Counted from the stretch's first letter, positions 8,599 to 18,208 are shown. The stretch: DNA of 64,000 nucleotides from Thauera sedimentorum (GCF_014489115.1 NZ_JACTAH010000002.1:868001-932000), one strand, 5' to 3'. The notes: generated from the sequence alone by a model not told the origin. Translations and numbers: made by a program.

Positions 8599-9403
8599 TC
8601 TGCAGCCTGCCGGCGTGCGCCTCGAACGCGAGGGTGCCATCGCCCGCATCGTCCTCGACCGTCCCGCGGCGCGCAATGCGCTCGACCTGCCGATGGCGCG
8701 CGGCCTGCGCGACGCGGTCGCCGCCGTGGCCGCCGACCCCGCGGTACGCGCCGTGCTGATCGAGAGCAGCGGGGCCCACTTCATGGTCGGTGGCGACGTG
8801 CATCGCTTCAACGCCCTGCTCGCCGACGGACCCGCAGCCTGCCGAGACGAGATCGACCGGATCATCGGCGCGGTGCACGAGGCCATCGCCGGCATCGCCG
8901 CGCTGCCCTGCCCGGTAATCGGCCTGGCCGGCGGCTCGGTGGCCGGCTTCGGCTTCTCGCTGGCCATGGCCTGCGACCTGCTGGTGGCCGCCGACGACGC
9001 CCGCTTCGTGCTCGCCTACGGCGCCATCGGCACCACACCGGACGGCGGCTCCACCTGGCACCTGCCGCGCCTGCTCGGCCTGCGCCGGGCGCTCGCGGCC
9101 GCCTTGCTGAACAAGCCGATCGACGCCAACGAAGCGCTCGCCCTCGGCCTGGCCTGCGAGGTGGTCCCGCCCGCGGAACTGGCCACCGCCGGCCGCGCCC
9201 TGGCGGAGCGCCTGGCCGCCGGCCCGGCCGCGGCCCAGGCCGGCATCAAGCGCCTGCTGCGCGCCGCGCTCGACAGTGACCTGCCGACCGCGTTGGCGGC
9301 CGAGCGTGAGAGCTTTCTGGAGATGGTGGTGCAGGCGGATTTTGCCGAGGGCGTGGGCGCGTTCGCCGCGCGGCGTCCGGCGCGCTTCGGGCAGATCGGA
9401 TAG
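8591..9403 (+). CDS. Enoyl-CoA hydratase/isomerase family protein (PaaG-like)
   Basis: A 270-residue crotonase-fold protein. The oxyanion-hole segment is SSGAHFMVGGDVHRF and the second loop is GLAGGSVAGFGFSLAMACD. The two glutamates used by classical enoyl-CoA hydratases are not at their expected places (GFGFSLAM and LAYGAIG instead). PDGGSTWHLPR near residue 155 does match the Asp-bearing motif of PaaG-type isomerases. An isomerase-like role is therefore as likely as hydration. It overlaps the upstream ligase and is followed by a repeat-containing gap before the acyl-CoA dehydrogenase. Confidence 0.82.
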   Translation: MPDLQPAGVRLEREGAIARIVLDRPAARNALDLPMARGLRDAVAAVAADPAVRAVLIESSGAHFMVGGDVHRFNALLADGPAACRDEIDRIIGAVHEAIAGIAALPCPVIGLAGGSVAGFGFSLAMACDLLVAADDARFVLAYGAIGTTPDGGSTWHLPRLLGLRRALAAALLNKPIDANEALALGLACEVVPPAELATAGRALAERLAAGPAAAQAGIKRLLRAALDSDLPTALAAERESFLEMVVQADFAEGVGAFAARRPARFGQIG

Positions 9404-9414
9404 CGCGCGGTAAA

Positions 9415-9550
9415 CCCATCCCCACCCCAGCCCTCCCCTTGAAGGGGAGGGAGCAAACCATCGCCTTCTGGATTGCTTGGCGATGAACACGCGCGGGCCG
9501 CATTAGAAGGTTCCTTCCCCTTCAAGGGGAAGGACAGGATGGGGATGGGT
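9415..9550. repeat. Composite inverted-repeat element (REP/MITE-like)
   Basis: The outer arms ACCCATCCCC (9415-9424) and GGGGATGGGT (9541-9550) are perfect reverse complements. Each flank also holds its own palindrome: CCCTCCCCTTGAAGGGGAGG (about 9431-9450) and CTTCCCCTTCAAGGGGAAG (about 9514-9532). The 136-base unit has no coding capacity and sits inside the operon between the crotonase and acyl-CoA dehydrogenase genes, where it could form strong RNA hairpins. Confidence 0.65.
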
Positions 9551-9591
9551 TGCCCCCTCCGCCAAGCAAGAGATCCTCACAAGGAGACCCC

Positions 9592-10728
9592 ATGCAGTTC
9601 CAACTCGACCCCGAACAGCGCGAGATCAGCGAACTCGCGCGCCGCTTTGCCGAACGCGAGATCGTCCCGCGCGCGGCCGAGGCCGACCGCAACAAGCGCT
9701 TCCCGGTCGAAGTGCACGAGCGCGCCCAGCAACTCGGCCTGCTGGGGGTGAATCTGCCCGAGGACGTGGGCGGCGGCGGCCTGGGCTGCCTGGAGCTGGT
9801 GCTGGTCACCGAGGCGCTGTGCCGCGGTTGCCTGGGCATCGGCACCGCGCTGTGCGTGAACGCGCTCGCCACCGAGCCCATCGTCATCGCCGGCACGCCG
9901 GCGCAGCGCAGCCGCTACCTCGGCCGCGCGGCGCAGGGCGCGCTGGCGAGCTTTGCGCTCACCGAACCGGGCGCCGGCTCCGACGTGGCCGGCATCCGTA
10001 CCCGCGCCGAGCGCGTGCAGGACGGCTACCTGCTCAGCGGCAGCAAGATCTGGATTTCCAACGCCAACCTGGCGGAGTTCTTCGTGGTCTTCGTCAAGAC
10101 CGATGTGGCCGCCCGCCATCGCGGCATGAGCGCCTTCATCGTGCCGCGCGAGAGCGAAGGACTGAGCGTCGGCAGCCCGCTGGGCAAGCTCGGCCAGTGC
10201 GCGGCGCCGACCTGCGAAGTGTTCTTCGACCGCGTGTTCGTGCCCGAGGACCATCGCCTGGGCGACGAGGGCGCGGGCTTCGCGCTGGCGATGAAGACCT
10301 TCGACCACTCGCGCCCCATGGTCGCCGCCTTTGGCGTGGGACTGGTCGAGCGCTGCGTGGACGAGGCCCTGGCCTATGCCACCCAGCGCAGCAGCATGGG
10401 CCGCGCGCTCATCGAGCACCAGGCGGTGGCGCACAAGCTGGCCGAGATGCGCATGAAGCTCGAAGCCGCGCGCCTGCTCACCTATCAGTCGGCCTGGCTG
10501 GTGGATGAGGGCCGGCCGAACACCGTGCAAGCTTCCATCGCCAAGGCCTTTGCCGCCGATGCGGCGATGTGGGCGGCCACCGAGGCGGTGCAGATCTTCG
10601 GCGGCATGGGCTATTCCACCGAATACCCGGTGGAGAAGCTCTTCCGCGACGCCAAGGTGCTGCAGATCTACGAAGGCACCAGCGAGATCCAGCGCAACAT
10701 CATTGCCCGCGAAATGCAGCGGGCCTGA
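9592..10728 (+). CDS. Acyl-CoA dehydrogenase
   Basis: A 378-residue flavoprotein of the short/medium-chain type, oxidising an acyl-CoA to the 2-enoyl-CoA and passing electrons to ETF. Signatures seen are ALTEPGAGSDVAGIRTRA (FAD/substrate loop near residue 125), IFGGMGYSTEYPVEKLFRDA, and a C-terminal IYEGTSEIQRNIIAREM, whose Glu is the usual catalytic base. The start at 9592 has AAGGAG just upstream; an in-frame upstream start at 9550 would add 14 residues with no ribosome site. It is the central oxidative step of the operon. Confidence 0.92.
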   Translation: MQFQLDPEQREISELARRFAEREIVPRAAEADRNKRFPVEVHERAQQLGLLGVNLPEDVGGGGLGCLELVLVTEALCRGCLGIGTALCVNALATEPIVIAGTPAQRSRYLGRAAQGALASFALTEPGAGSDVAGIRTRAERVQDGYLLSGSKIWISNANLAEFFVVFVKTDVAARHRGMSAFIVPRESEGLSVGSPLGKLGQCAAPTCEVFFDRVFVPEDHRLGDEGAGFALAMKTFDHSRPMVAAFGVGLVERCVDEALAYATQRSSMGRALIEHQAVAHKLAEMRMKLEAARLLTYQSAWLVDEGRPNTVQASIAKAFAADAAMWAATEAVQIFGGMGYSTEYPVEKLFRDAKVLQIYEGTSEIQRNIIAREMQRA

Positions 10729-10745
10729 AACACAGGAGAACAGCG

Positions 10746-11936
10746 ATGACAAACCATAATCCCAACGAAGCGGTCATCCTCGGCGCGGTGCGCACCGCCT
10801 TCGGCCGCCGCGGCGGCGCGCTGCGCGAGACCCGCCCGGACGAACTGCTGGCCGCCGCGCTGCGCGGCGTGCTGGCGCGCAGCGGCGTGCCCGGCGAGAA
10901 GATCGGCGACGTGCTCGCCGGCTGCGTCAGCCAGGCCGGCGAGCAGGGCGCCAACATCGCCCGCCAGGCGGCGCTGCTGGCCGGCCTGCCGGCCGAGGTG
11001 CCGGGCGTCACCATGAACCGAATGTGCGGCTCCAGCCAGTTTGCGGTGCATGCCGCGGCGCAGGCGGTGGCCGCCGGCGACCTGGACTTCGCCATCGGCT
11101 GCGGCGTGGAGAGCATGAGCCGGGTGCCGATGTTCCTCGACCTGACCCTGGGCAAGGGGGAGTTCCGCGGCTTCGACGGCCTGCACCCGGACATCCTCGC
11201 GCGCTACGCCATCCCGCACCAGGTGGAGAGCGCCGAGCTGATCGCCGAGCGCTGGCAGCTGTCGCGCACCGAGCTGGACGACTACGCCATCGAAAGCCAC
11301 CGCCGCGCCAACGAGGCGCGCGTGGCCGGCTGGCACGACGAGATCCTGCCGCAGCAGGGCGTGGACAAGGAGGGCGCCGCGCTCACCCTGGCCCACGACG
11401 AAGGCATCCGCGCGCAGATCGACGAGGCGCGCATGCGCGGCATGCCGCCGGTGTTCCGCTCGCCGGAAACCGGGGTGGTCACCGCCGCCAACGCCAGCCA
11501 GATGACCGACGGTGCCGCCGCGGTGGTGGTCGGCAGCCGACGCGCCGCCGCGGAGCTGGGGCTGGCGCCGCGCGCGCGCTTCCTTGCCCGCGTGGCGGTG
11601 GGTTCCGACCCGGTGATGCAGCTCACCGGGGTGATCCCGGCCGCGCACCGCGCGCTGGAAATGGCCCGCCTGACGGTGGGCGACCTCGACTGGATCGAGG
11701 TCAACGAAGCCTTCGCCAGCGTGGCGCTGTGCTTCGCCCGCGAATTCCGCCCGGACATGGCGCGCCTCAACCCCTGGGGCGGGGCGATTGCCCACGGCCA
11801 CCCGCTGGGCGCCACCGGTGCCGGGTTGATGGCCAAGATGCTCACCGGCCTGGAGCGCAGCGGCGGGCAGTTCGGCCTGCAGGTGATGTGCATCGGCCAC
11901 GGCATGGCCACCGCCACCGTCATCGAACGACTCTGA
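10746..11936 (+). CDS. Acetyl-CoA acyltransferase (thiolase)
   Basis: A 396-residue type II thiolase that would cleave a 3-ketoacyl-CoA to acetyl-CoA and a shortened acyl-CoA. The nucleophilic cysteine is Cys94 in [15 protein letters not shown]. The C-terminal catalytic residues lie in [13 protein letters not shown] and [20 protein letters not shown] is also present. AGGAGA precedes the start, and the gene lies 17 bases after the acyl-CoA dehydrogenase, so the two are co-transcribed. Confidence 0.93.
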   Translation: MTNHNPNEAVILGAVRTAFGRRGGALRETRPDELLAAALRGVLARSGVPGEKIGDVLAGCVSQAGEQGANIARQAALLAGLPAEVPGVTMNRMCGSSQFAVHAAAQAVAAGDLDFAIGCGVESMSRVPMFLDLTLGKGEFRGFDGLHPDILARYAIPHQVESAELIAERWQLSRTELDDYAIESHRRANEARVAGWHDEILPQQGVDKEGAALTLAHDEGIRAQIDEARMRGMPPVFRSPETGVVTAANASQMTDGAAAVVVGSRRAAAELGLAPRARFLARVAVGSDPVMQLTGVIPAAHRALEMARLTVGDLDWIEVNEAFASVALCFAREFRPDMARLNPWGGAIAHGHPLGATGAGLMAKMLTGLERSGGQFGLQVMCIGHGMATATVIERL

Positions 11937-11956
11937 AACACGCGAAGGAAACAGCA

Positions 11957-12724
<768 letters not shown>

Positions 12725-12752
12725 TGACCGGACCAGGGATGGAGACGTGCCG

Positions 12753-14333
12753 ATGACCCCGACCGAACTCGACCCCCGCAGCGCGGCCAATGTGCGCCGC
12801 GCGCGCCGCGAGCTGATCGGCGACGCGCTGGCGCGCTCGGTGCGCCGCAACCCGGCGCGCGAGGCGCTGCGCTTCGAGGCGCGCAGCTGGACTTACGCCG
12901 AACTCGACGCCGCCGCCAACCGCGTGGCCCAGCGCCTGCTCGCCCTGGGCCTGGCCACCGGCGACCGGGTGGCGGCCTACGGCCGCAACTCGGATGCCTA
13001 TGTGCTGCTGTGGCTGGGCTGCGTGCGCGCCGGGCTGATCCACGTGCCGATCAACTACGCGCTGCGTGATGCCGAGCTGGGCTACATCGTCGAGCAGTCC
13101 GGCGCGCGGGCGCTGTTCTGCGACCCGGACATGGCCGAACACGTCGCCGCGCTCGGCCCGGATCTGGGCTGCGCCTGGCAGGGCACGCTGTGCGGCGGTA
13201 ACGCGCACGACGTGCTGGCCTGGGCGCAGGCCGCGGGTGATGCCACGCCGCCGGAGATCGAGGTCGACGAGGACGACATCGCCCAGCTCCTGTACACCTC
13301 GGGCACCACCGCCGCGCCCAAGGGCGCGATGATGAGCCACCGCGCGCTGCTCGCCGAGTACGCCAGCACCCTGCTGGCCTGCGACATCCGTGCCGAGGAC
13401 CGCGCGCTGGCCGCGCTGCCGCTCTACCACTCGGCGCAGATGCATGTCTTCCTGATGCCGCAGCTGCTGGTCGGCGCCACCACGCTGCTGATCCAGAGCC
13501 CGCAGCCGGAGCAGTGCTTCGAGCTGATCGCCGCCGAGCGCATCACCTCCTTCTTCGCCCCGCCCACGGTGTGGATCGGCTTCCTGCGCCACCCGGGCTT
13601 CGAGCCGGCGCGTCTGGTCTCGCTGCAGAAGGGTTACTACGGCGCCTCCATCATGCCGGTGCCGGTGCTGCAGGAGCTCGCCGCCCGCCTGCCCGCGCTG
13701 CAGCTCTACAACTGCTACGGGCAGAGCGAGATCGCCCCGCTCGCCACCGTGCTGCGCCCCGAGGAGCATGCCGAGCGTCCGGCGTCCGCGGGCCGGCCGA
13801 TCTACATGGTCGAGACCCGGGTGGTGGACAGCGAGATGCGCGACCTGCCGCCGGGCGAGATGGGCGAGATCGTGCACCGCTCGCCGCAGCTGATGAGCGG
13901 CTACTGGAACAAGCCCGAGGAAACCGCGGCGAGCTTTGCCGACGGCTGGTTCCGCTCCGGCGACGTGGGCTATCTCGACGAGGCCGGCTACCTCTACATC
14001 ACCGACCGCATCAAGGACATCATCAAGACCGGCGGCGTGGTGGTGGCCGGGCGCGAGGTGGAGGAATGCCTGTACACCCATCCGGCGGTGGCCGAGGTGG
14101 CGGTGATCGGCCTGCCGGACGCGCGCTGGATCGAGGCGGTGGTCGCGGTGGTGGCGCTCAAGCAGGGCGCGACCGCCAGCGCCGAGGCGCTGATCGCCCA
14201 TGTCCACGAGCGCCTGGCGCCGTTCAAGGCGCCCAAGCGGGTGTATTTCGTCGACGACCTGCCGCGCAATGCGTCGGGCAAGCTGCTCAAGCGCGAGCTG
14301 CGCGAGCGCTACAAGGCGGAGGCCGGAGGCTGA
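12753..14333 (+). CDS. AMP-forming acyl-CoA ligase (FadD3/fatty-acid type)
   Basis: A 526-residue adenylate-forming ligase, the second in this operon. It has LLYTSGTTAAPKGAMMSH near residue 183, NCYGQSEIAPL, GDVGYLDEAGYLYITDRIKD, and a C-terminal PRNASGKLLKRELRE with the catalytic lysine. The ATG at 12753 is preferred: GGAG at 12741-12744 is 8 bases upstream, while the GTG at 12747 is too close. Two ligases of different subfamilies suggest two related acids, or the parent acid and a side product. Confidence 0.87.
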   Translation: MTPTELDPRSAANVRRARRELIGDALARSVRRNPAREALRFEARSWTYAELDAAANRVAQRLLALGLATGDRVAAYGRNSDAYVLLWLGCVRAGLIHVPINYALRDAELGYIVEQSGARALFCDPDMAEHVAALGPDLGCAWQGTLCGGNAHDVLAWAQAAGDATPPEIEVDEDDIAQLLYTSGTTAAPKGAMMSHRALLAEYASTLLACDIRAEDRALAALPLYHSAQMHVFLMPQLLVGATTLLIQSPQPEQCFELIAAERITSFFAPPTVWIGFLRHPGFEPARLVSLQKGYYGASIMPVPVLQELAARLPALQLYNCYGQSEIAPLATVLRPEEHAERPASAGRPIYMVETRVVDSEMRDLPPGEMGEIVHRSPQLMSGYWNKPEETAASFADGWFRSGDVGYLDEAGYLYITDRIKDIIKTGGVVVAGREVEECLYTHPAVAEVAVIGLPDARWIEAVVAVVALKQGATASAEALIAHVHERLAPFKAPKRVYFVDDLPRNASGKLLKRELRERYKAEAGG

Positions 14334-14340
14334 GCCGGGT

Positions 14341-14428
14341 GATCGCGGCCAAGGCCGCTCCTACAGATGCGGAGGCAGTGAACGACCGCGCCGCTTGCCA
14401 GCGTGTAGGAGCGGCCTTGGCCGCGATA
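14341..14428. repeat. REP-like pair, head-to-head arms (BIME)
   Basis: GATCGCGGCCAAGGCCGCTC (continuing CTACA) at 14341-14365 faces its reverse complement at 14404-14428. Each arm is itself palindromic around GCGGCCAAGGCCGC. The pair lies between two convergent genes and probably folds into a long hairpin that could end transcription from both sides. Confidence 0.85.
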
Positions 14429-14451
14429 GGTTTCTTCAGCGGCAGCCCCGT

Positions 14452-14856
14452 TCAGCCGGGCACATCCACCAAACGCTTCAGATGCGCCGCCAGCGCCGCA
14501 TCCATGGTCGCCAGGTGCAGGTCGAACCAGCCGGGCAGGCTCTCGCGCACGTAGGCGCGCGCGAGCTTGAGCCGGCCGGCCTGCACGCCGCGGCCGAAGG
14601 CCATCAGTTCGCCGAGCACGCGCTGGTGCTCGTTGGTGTGCTCGCCGATGGCCGGGAAGCGCGTCGCACGCATGCGCGCGTCCTCGGCGGCGAAGTGTGC
14701 GCGGGTGTGTTCCAGCAAGCCGGCGTAGAGCGCGGGAAAGCGCGCATCGTCGGCTGCCGCGAGTTCGGCGGCGAGGGCGACGAACTCGCGGTGGGTGGCA
14801 TCCATCTCCGCCACGCCCAGGGCGTGGCGTTCGTCGATGAAGGTGAGCGCGCCCAT
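14452..14856 (-). CDS. Bacteriohemerythrin (oxygen-binding di-iron protein)
   Basis: A 134-residue single-domain hemerythrin, the usual length. All seven di-iron ligands can be placed: His22, His54, Glu58 (HFAAED), His73 and His77 (HTNEH), His114 and Asp119 (HLATMD). The family binds O2 reversibly in the cytoplasm. Its ATG shares a base with the stop of the SIR2-like gene (TGATG on the minus strand), so the two are translationally coupled and presumably share the sigma-54 promoter at 15748-15763. A role in buffering or delivering oxygen during nitrogen fixation is an inference from that control. Confidence 0.92.
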   Translation of the reverse strand: MGALTFIDERHALGVAEMDATHREFVALAAELAAADDARFPALYAGLLEHTRAHFAAEDARMRATRFPAIGEHTNEHQRVLGELMAFGRGVQAGRLKLARAYVRESLPGWFDLHLATMDAALAAHLKRLVDVPG

Positions 14857-15707
14857 CAGGCCGCTGCCGGCTCGTTGATGCTGATGCCGGCCAGTTCGCG
14901 CACGTCGGCTTCCACCACGGTCAGGCCGATGCGCGCACAGAAGCGCCGCTCCTTGTCGTTGGGTTCGGGGATCAGCGCCCAGCCGGCCGGTTGCGCCGCA
15001 CTGTAGATGAAGTCGGAGAGCAGCATGCGCACGGTGTCGCGGTTGAGCCGTGTGCCGGCCACCAGGTACTTGAGGCCCTTGCGCCGTTCCTTGAGGTAGT
15101 TGGGAATGGCGAAGCCGCCCATCAGCTCGGTGATGTAGTCGACATAGTCGGCGTCCGAGGCGATCCACTGTGGCTCCGGCCAGGGCGTGCCACAGGGCTT
15201 GAAGAGGATGGGTGCGGCCGGGTCGATCTCGCTCTCTTCGACCGCGGCGCTGTAGCCGGTGCCGTCGTGCCGGTAGAGCTTGTAGCGCAGCCCGCTGGCG
15301 ATGCGCGCGGTGCCGACGATCAGCGTGTGCGGGCGGTTGGCGTAAAGCTTCTGCAGGCCGCTGTCGCGGTTCAGGTCGATCACGTAGGGCAGTTCGAGGC
15401 CAGCCAGCCAGCGGTGCACCGCGGCCTCGCTCCAGCCGTCGTTGGCGTAGATCTGCTCCATGGCGCGGTTCACCGCGCTGCGCCCGCGCTTGAGTTCGAC
15501 GTTCATCGCCGCGCGCGGGAATTCGTACATCAGCCGCGGGGCCATCGGCTGGCCGTTGTTGAGCGCGAGGATCAGCTCGTCGCTGGTCGCCGGCATCTTG
15601 CGCCCGGTGTCGCGGTGGCTCACGTCGGCCAGCACGTCGGCGCCGAGGAAGGGGACGACGGTGCCGCTGGCTAGGGCGGCGCGGATCTCTGCAAGGCACG
15701 TGTCCAT
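14856..15707 (-). CDS. SIR2-like domain protein, nif-linked
   Basis: A 283-residue protein resembling the SIR2_2/SIR2-like NAD-binding fold. The nucleotide loop is VVPFLGADVLADVS (residues 17-30), the TxNxD-like segment is LPYVIDLNRD (Asn113), and ILFKPCGTPWPEP (168-180) is followed by DADYVDYI. In active SIR2 domains the segment before the glycine is usually K-x-H-G; here Cys172 stands at the His position, so enzymatic activity is doubtful. ATG at 15707 is chosen for the AGGA about 8 bases upstream; in-frame starts further out exist at 15728 and 15905. It is first in a two-gene operon with hemerythrin behind a sigma-54 promoter and NifA-type site. Confidence 0.7.
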   Translation of the reverse strand: MDTCLAEIRAALASGTVVPFLGADVLADVSHRDTGRKMPATSDELILALNNGQPMAPRLMYEFPRAAMNVELKRGRSAVNRAMEQIYANDGWSEAAVHRWLAGLELPYVIDLNRDSGLQKLYANRPHTLIVGTARIASGLRYKLYRHDGTGYSAAVEESEIDPAAPILFKPCGTPWPEPQWIASDADYVDYITELMGGFAIPNYLKERRKGLKYLVAGTRLNRDTVRMLLSDFIYSAAQPAGWALIPEPNDKERRFCARIGLTVVEADVRELAGISINEPAAA

Positions 15708-15747
15708 GATGGGTCCTGTCGGTTGCATGGGCGGATGCCTGGGATCG

Positions 15748-15763
15748 TGCAAGAACGGTGCCA
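15748..15763 (-). promoter_or_regulatory. Sigma-54 promoter (-24/-12) of the SIR2-like/hemerythrin operon
   Basis: On the minus strand the sequence is TGGCACCGTTCTTGCA, a full match to the TGGCAC-N5-TTGCA consensus, 41 bases upstream of the chosen SIR2-like start codon. Expected transcription start is near 15737. Confidence 0.85.
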
Positions 15764-15830
15764 CGCTGCCGGCGCGCCCGAAAGCCGCGCCCTTGCTGGT
15801 CGAAGGCGGTGGTCGATACCCATGCGACGA

Positions 15831-15846
15831 TGTCGGCTTTGCGACA
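15831..15846 (-). promoter_or_regulatory. NifA-type upstream activator sequence TGT-N10-ACA
   Basis: TGTCGGCTTTGCGACA matches the NifA site exactly and lies about 100 bases upstream of the expected start of the SIR2-like/hemerythrin transcript, the normal distance for NifA. The motif alone is expected about 16 times by chance in 64 kb, so the support comes from its position. Confidence 0.65.
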
Positions 15847-15979
15847 AAACCCAAAATGGGGCTTAATTTCAATTGCATGGTGTCGATATGCCGAAGGACA
15901 TGCACGGCGGCGCAGGATGCGGACGCCGGACGAGGCGCCGGCCCGCGGCAGGCAGCGGGCCATTCCGGGAGGACCGGCA

Positions 15980-16504
15980 GTGAAGAAAAAGAACATCGTA
16001 TTGACCGGGCGCGAGGTGTCGCTCGGGGCGGACGAGCAGATCGTCAGCAAGACCAACCTGAAGGGGCAGATCACCTACGCCAACCGCGCCTTCATGCATC
16101 TGTGCGACTACGCCGAGAACGATCTGCTCGGTGTGCAGCACAACATCGTGCGCCACCCGGACATGCCGCGTGCGGTCTTCCACATGATGTGGGAAACCCT
16201 GCAGGCCGGGCAGGAGTTCTTCGGCTTCGTGAAGAACCTCACCGCCAACGGCGACCACTACTGGGTGTTCGCCAACGTCACCCCCGACCGCGAGCCCGGC
16301 GGCGAGGTGGTGGGCTACTTCTCGGTGCGCCGCCGGCCCTCGCAGCGCGGGGTCGAGGCCGCCGGCGCGCTGTACGCCGAGATGGTCGCGGCCGAGCGCC
16401 AGGCCGGCCCGGCCCGCGCGATCGAAGCCTCCCGGGCGCTGCTCGAAGAGCGCCTCGGCGGGCAATCCTACGAACGCTTCGCGCTTGCGCTGCAACTGGG
16501 CTGA
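15980..16504 (+). CDS. Aer-like PAS sensor protein (soluble)
   Basis: A 174-residue protein that is mostly one PAS domain of the aerotaxis type: [15 protein letters not shown], then [19 protein letters not shown], the hallmark Aer loop, and [13 protein letters not shown]. In Aer this PAS binds FAD and reports redox state. No membrane helix or signalling domain is present. The GTG start at 15980 is preferred because GGGAGGA ends six bases before it. The chemoreceptor gene begins 10 bases after its stop, so the two probably work as a split Aer. It is divergent from the sigma-54-driven SIR2-like operon. Confidence 0.85.
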   Translation: MKKKNIVLTGREVSLGADEQIVSKTNLKGQITYANRAFMHLCDYAENDLLGVQHNIVRHPDMPRAVFHMMWETLQAGQEFFGFVKNLTANGDHYWVFANVTPDREPGGEVVGYFSVRRRPSQRGVEAAGALYAEMVAAERQAGPARAIEASRALLEERLGGQSYERFALALQLG

Positions 16505-16514
16505 GGAGCCGGTC

Positions 16515-18005
16515 ATGCCACATGCAATCGAGGTGGGCCGCCACCATCGCAGCCACGGCTCGCTGAATCTGGAGCGCCGCTTCCAGATGGTGTGCGCCGT
16601 GTTCTGCGCCATCACCGTGGCGCTGGCCGTGGTCGGCGCGCTGCGTGCCGGGCTCAACTACGCCCACCTGCTGTTTCCGCTGCTGTCCATCGCCTTTGCG
16701 CTGTTCGCGGTGCGCCAGTTCCGCCGGCCGCTGCATACCCTGAACTACATGCGCACCGTGGTGACCGAGGCGCGCGAAGGGCGCCTGCACAAGCGCATCA
16801 CCCGCACCGAGAAGCTCGGCGAGGTCGGGCTGGTGGCCTGGGAGCTGAACGAACTGCTGGACCTGGTGGAGACCTACTTCAAGGAAGTGTCCACCTGCTT
16901 CGCCCGCGCGGCGCGCGGCGAGTACCACCGCCGGGCGCTGGACGGCGCCATGCCGGGGCAGTTTGCCGAGTCCCTGCACCGCATCAACGAGGCGCTGCAG
17001 GCGATGGAGGACAACGCCCACTACATCGCGCGCAACCGCCTGGGCTCGGGCATGCACGGGCTCAACATGAGCAAGCTGCTGGGCAATCTGCAGGGCAACC
17101 AGGCGGATCTGAGCGCGGTGAGCCGGGAGATGGACGAGGTCACGCAGATCGCCGACCGGAACCTGGCCGCCGCACGGCAGAGCCGCCAGACCACCGAGGC
17201 CATCGGCAGCGCGCTGGAAGGCATCGGCAGCCGCATGACGGAGATGCGCCGCGCCGCCGAGGAACTGGGCGAGGCCAGCCGGCAGATCGACCGCACCATC
17301 CTGATCATTGCCGAGATCTCCGACCAGACCAACCTGCTGGCCCTCAACGCCGCCATCGAGGCGGCGCGCGCCGGCGAGCAGGGGCGCGGCTTCGCGGTGG
17401 TGGCCGACGAGGTGCGCAAGCTGGCCGAGCGCACCAAGAACGCCGCCACCGAAGTCGGCAGCATCATCGGCGGCCTGCGTGATCGGGTCGACGGCATGGT
17501 GGGGCAGACCGCCCATACCAGCGAGGTGTCCGAGGCCGCCGCTGGCCAGGTCACCGAGTTCCGCGCGGGCTTCGAGCGTCTGGCCGAGTCGTCCGAGCGC
17601 ACGCTGGAACTGCTCGACCGCGCCAAGGACCTGTCGAACGCCTCGCTCGCCAAGCTCGACCACGTGCTCTACATGCAGAGCGCCTACATGGCGATCGAGC
17701 GCAACGGCGAAGGCGAGGAGTCGCTGACCGCCTCCAAGGCGGCGCACGAGGCCGAGCTGGGACGCTGGTATCTGGAAGGCGGCGGGCGCGCGCGCTTTGC
17801 CGGCACCAGCGCCTATGCCCGCATGGCCAAGCCCAACGAGCGCGTGCACGCGCGGGTGCACGAGGTGATCGGACTGCTGGCGCAGGACTGGGAGAACGAC
17901 CCCAAGGTGTGCGAGCGCATGATAGGCGCGATGCGCGAGGCCGAATCGGCCAGCGGCGAGGTGCTGGCCGCGATCGACGCGATGGTGGCCGAACGCCACG
18001 GTTGA
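16515..18005 (+). CDS. Methyl-accepting chemotaxis protein, Aer partner, with C-terminal CZB-like region
   Basis: A 496-residue chemoreceptor. Two closely spaced hydrophobic segments (residues about 27-48 and 50-66) form a membrane hairpin without a periplasmic domain, as in Aer. A HAMP-like stretch follows, then a signalling hairpin with [20 protein letters not shown] and [15 protein letters not shown]. Residues about 380-490 look like a CZB zinc-binding domain ([29 protein letters not shown]), but the zinc-ligand Cys of the usual H-x2-C-RLGKWY motif is Ala here. Paired with the upstream PAS protein it would sense redox or oxygen and steer motility. Confidence 0.88.
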   Translation: MPHAIEVGRHHRSHGSLNLERRFQMVCAVFCAITVALAVVGALRAGLNYAHLLFPLLSIAFALFAVRQFRRPLHTLNYMRTVVTEAREGRLHKRITRTEKLGEVGLVAWELNELLDLVETYFKEVSTCFARAARGEYHRRALDGAMPGQFAESLHRINEALQAMEDNAHYIARNRLGSGMHGLNMSKLLGNLQGNQADLSAVSREMDEVTQIADRNLAAARQSRQTTEAIGSALEGIGSRMTEMRRAAEELGEASRQIDRTILIIAEISDQTNLLALNAAIEAARAGEQGRGFAVVADEVRKLAERTKNAATEVGSIIGGLRDRVDGMVGQTAHTSEVSEAAAGQVTEFRAGFERLAESSERTLELLDRAKDLSNASLAKLDHVLYMQSAYMAIERNGEGEESLTASKAAHEAELGRWYLEGGGRARFAGTSAYARMAKPNERVHARVHEVIGLLAQDWENDPKVCERMIGAMREAESASGEVLAAIDAMVAERHG

Positions 18006-18163
18006 GGGTGCCTGCGGGCGCGCCGGTGTCCGCATGGTCCAGGTCGCAGCACCCGGCTGTACCGTTTCTGCGCAGCGGCGTGACCGATACCCGGCCCGGG
18101 TCGGCTTGCGCGTTGCAGCACCTGCGGCCCCGCTTGGCGTTCATGTCCTTTGGATATGACGGA

Positions 18164-18192
18164 ATGCATCCGTGATGCATCGCAAAATGCAT
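18164..18192. promoter_or_regulatory. Triple ATGCAT array
   Basis: Three perfect ATGCAT palindromes start at 18164, 18175 and 18187, that is one helical turn apart, ending 17 bases before a sigma-54-like promoter. Phased palindromes suggest an operator for a dimeric protein; no known regulator is implied. Confidence 0.4.
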
Positions 18193-18208
18193 GGACGGCG
18201 GCCCGGCA

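Noticed and set aside
15855..15876. TGGGGCTTAATTTCAATTGCA as a sigma-54 promoter for the Aer-like gene
   Set aside because: The spacing between the GG and GC elements is 13 bases instead of 10.
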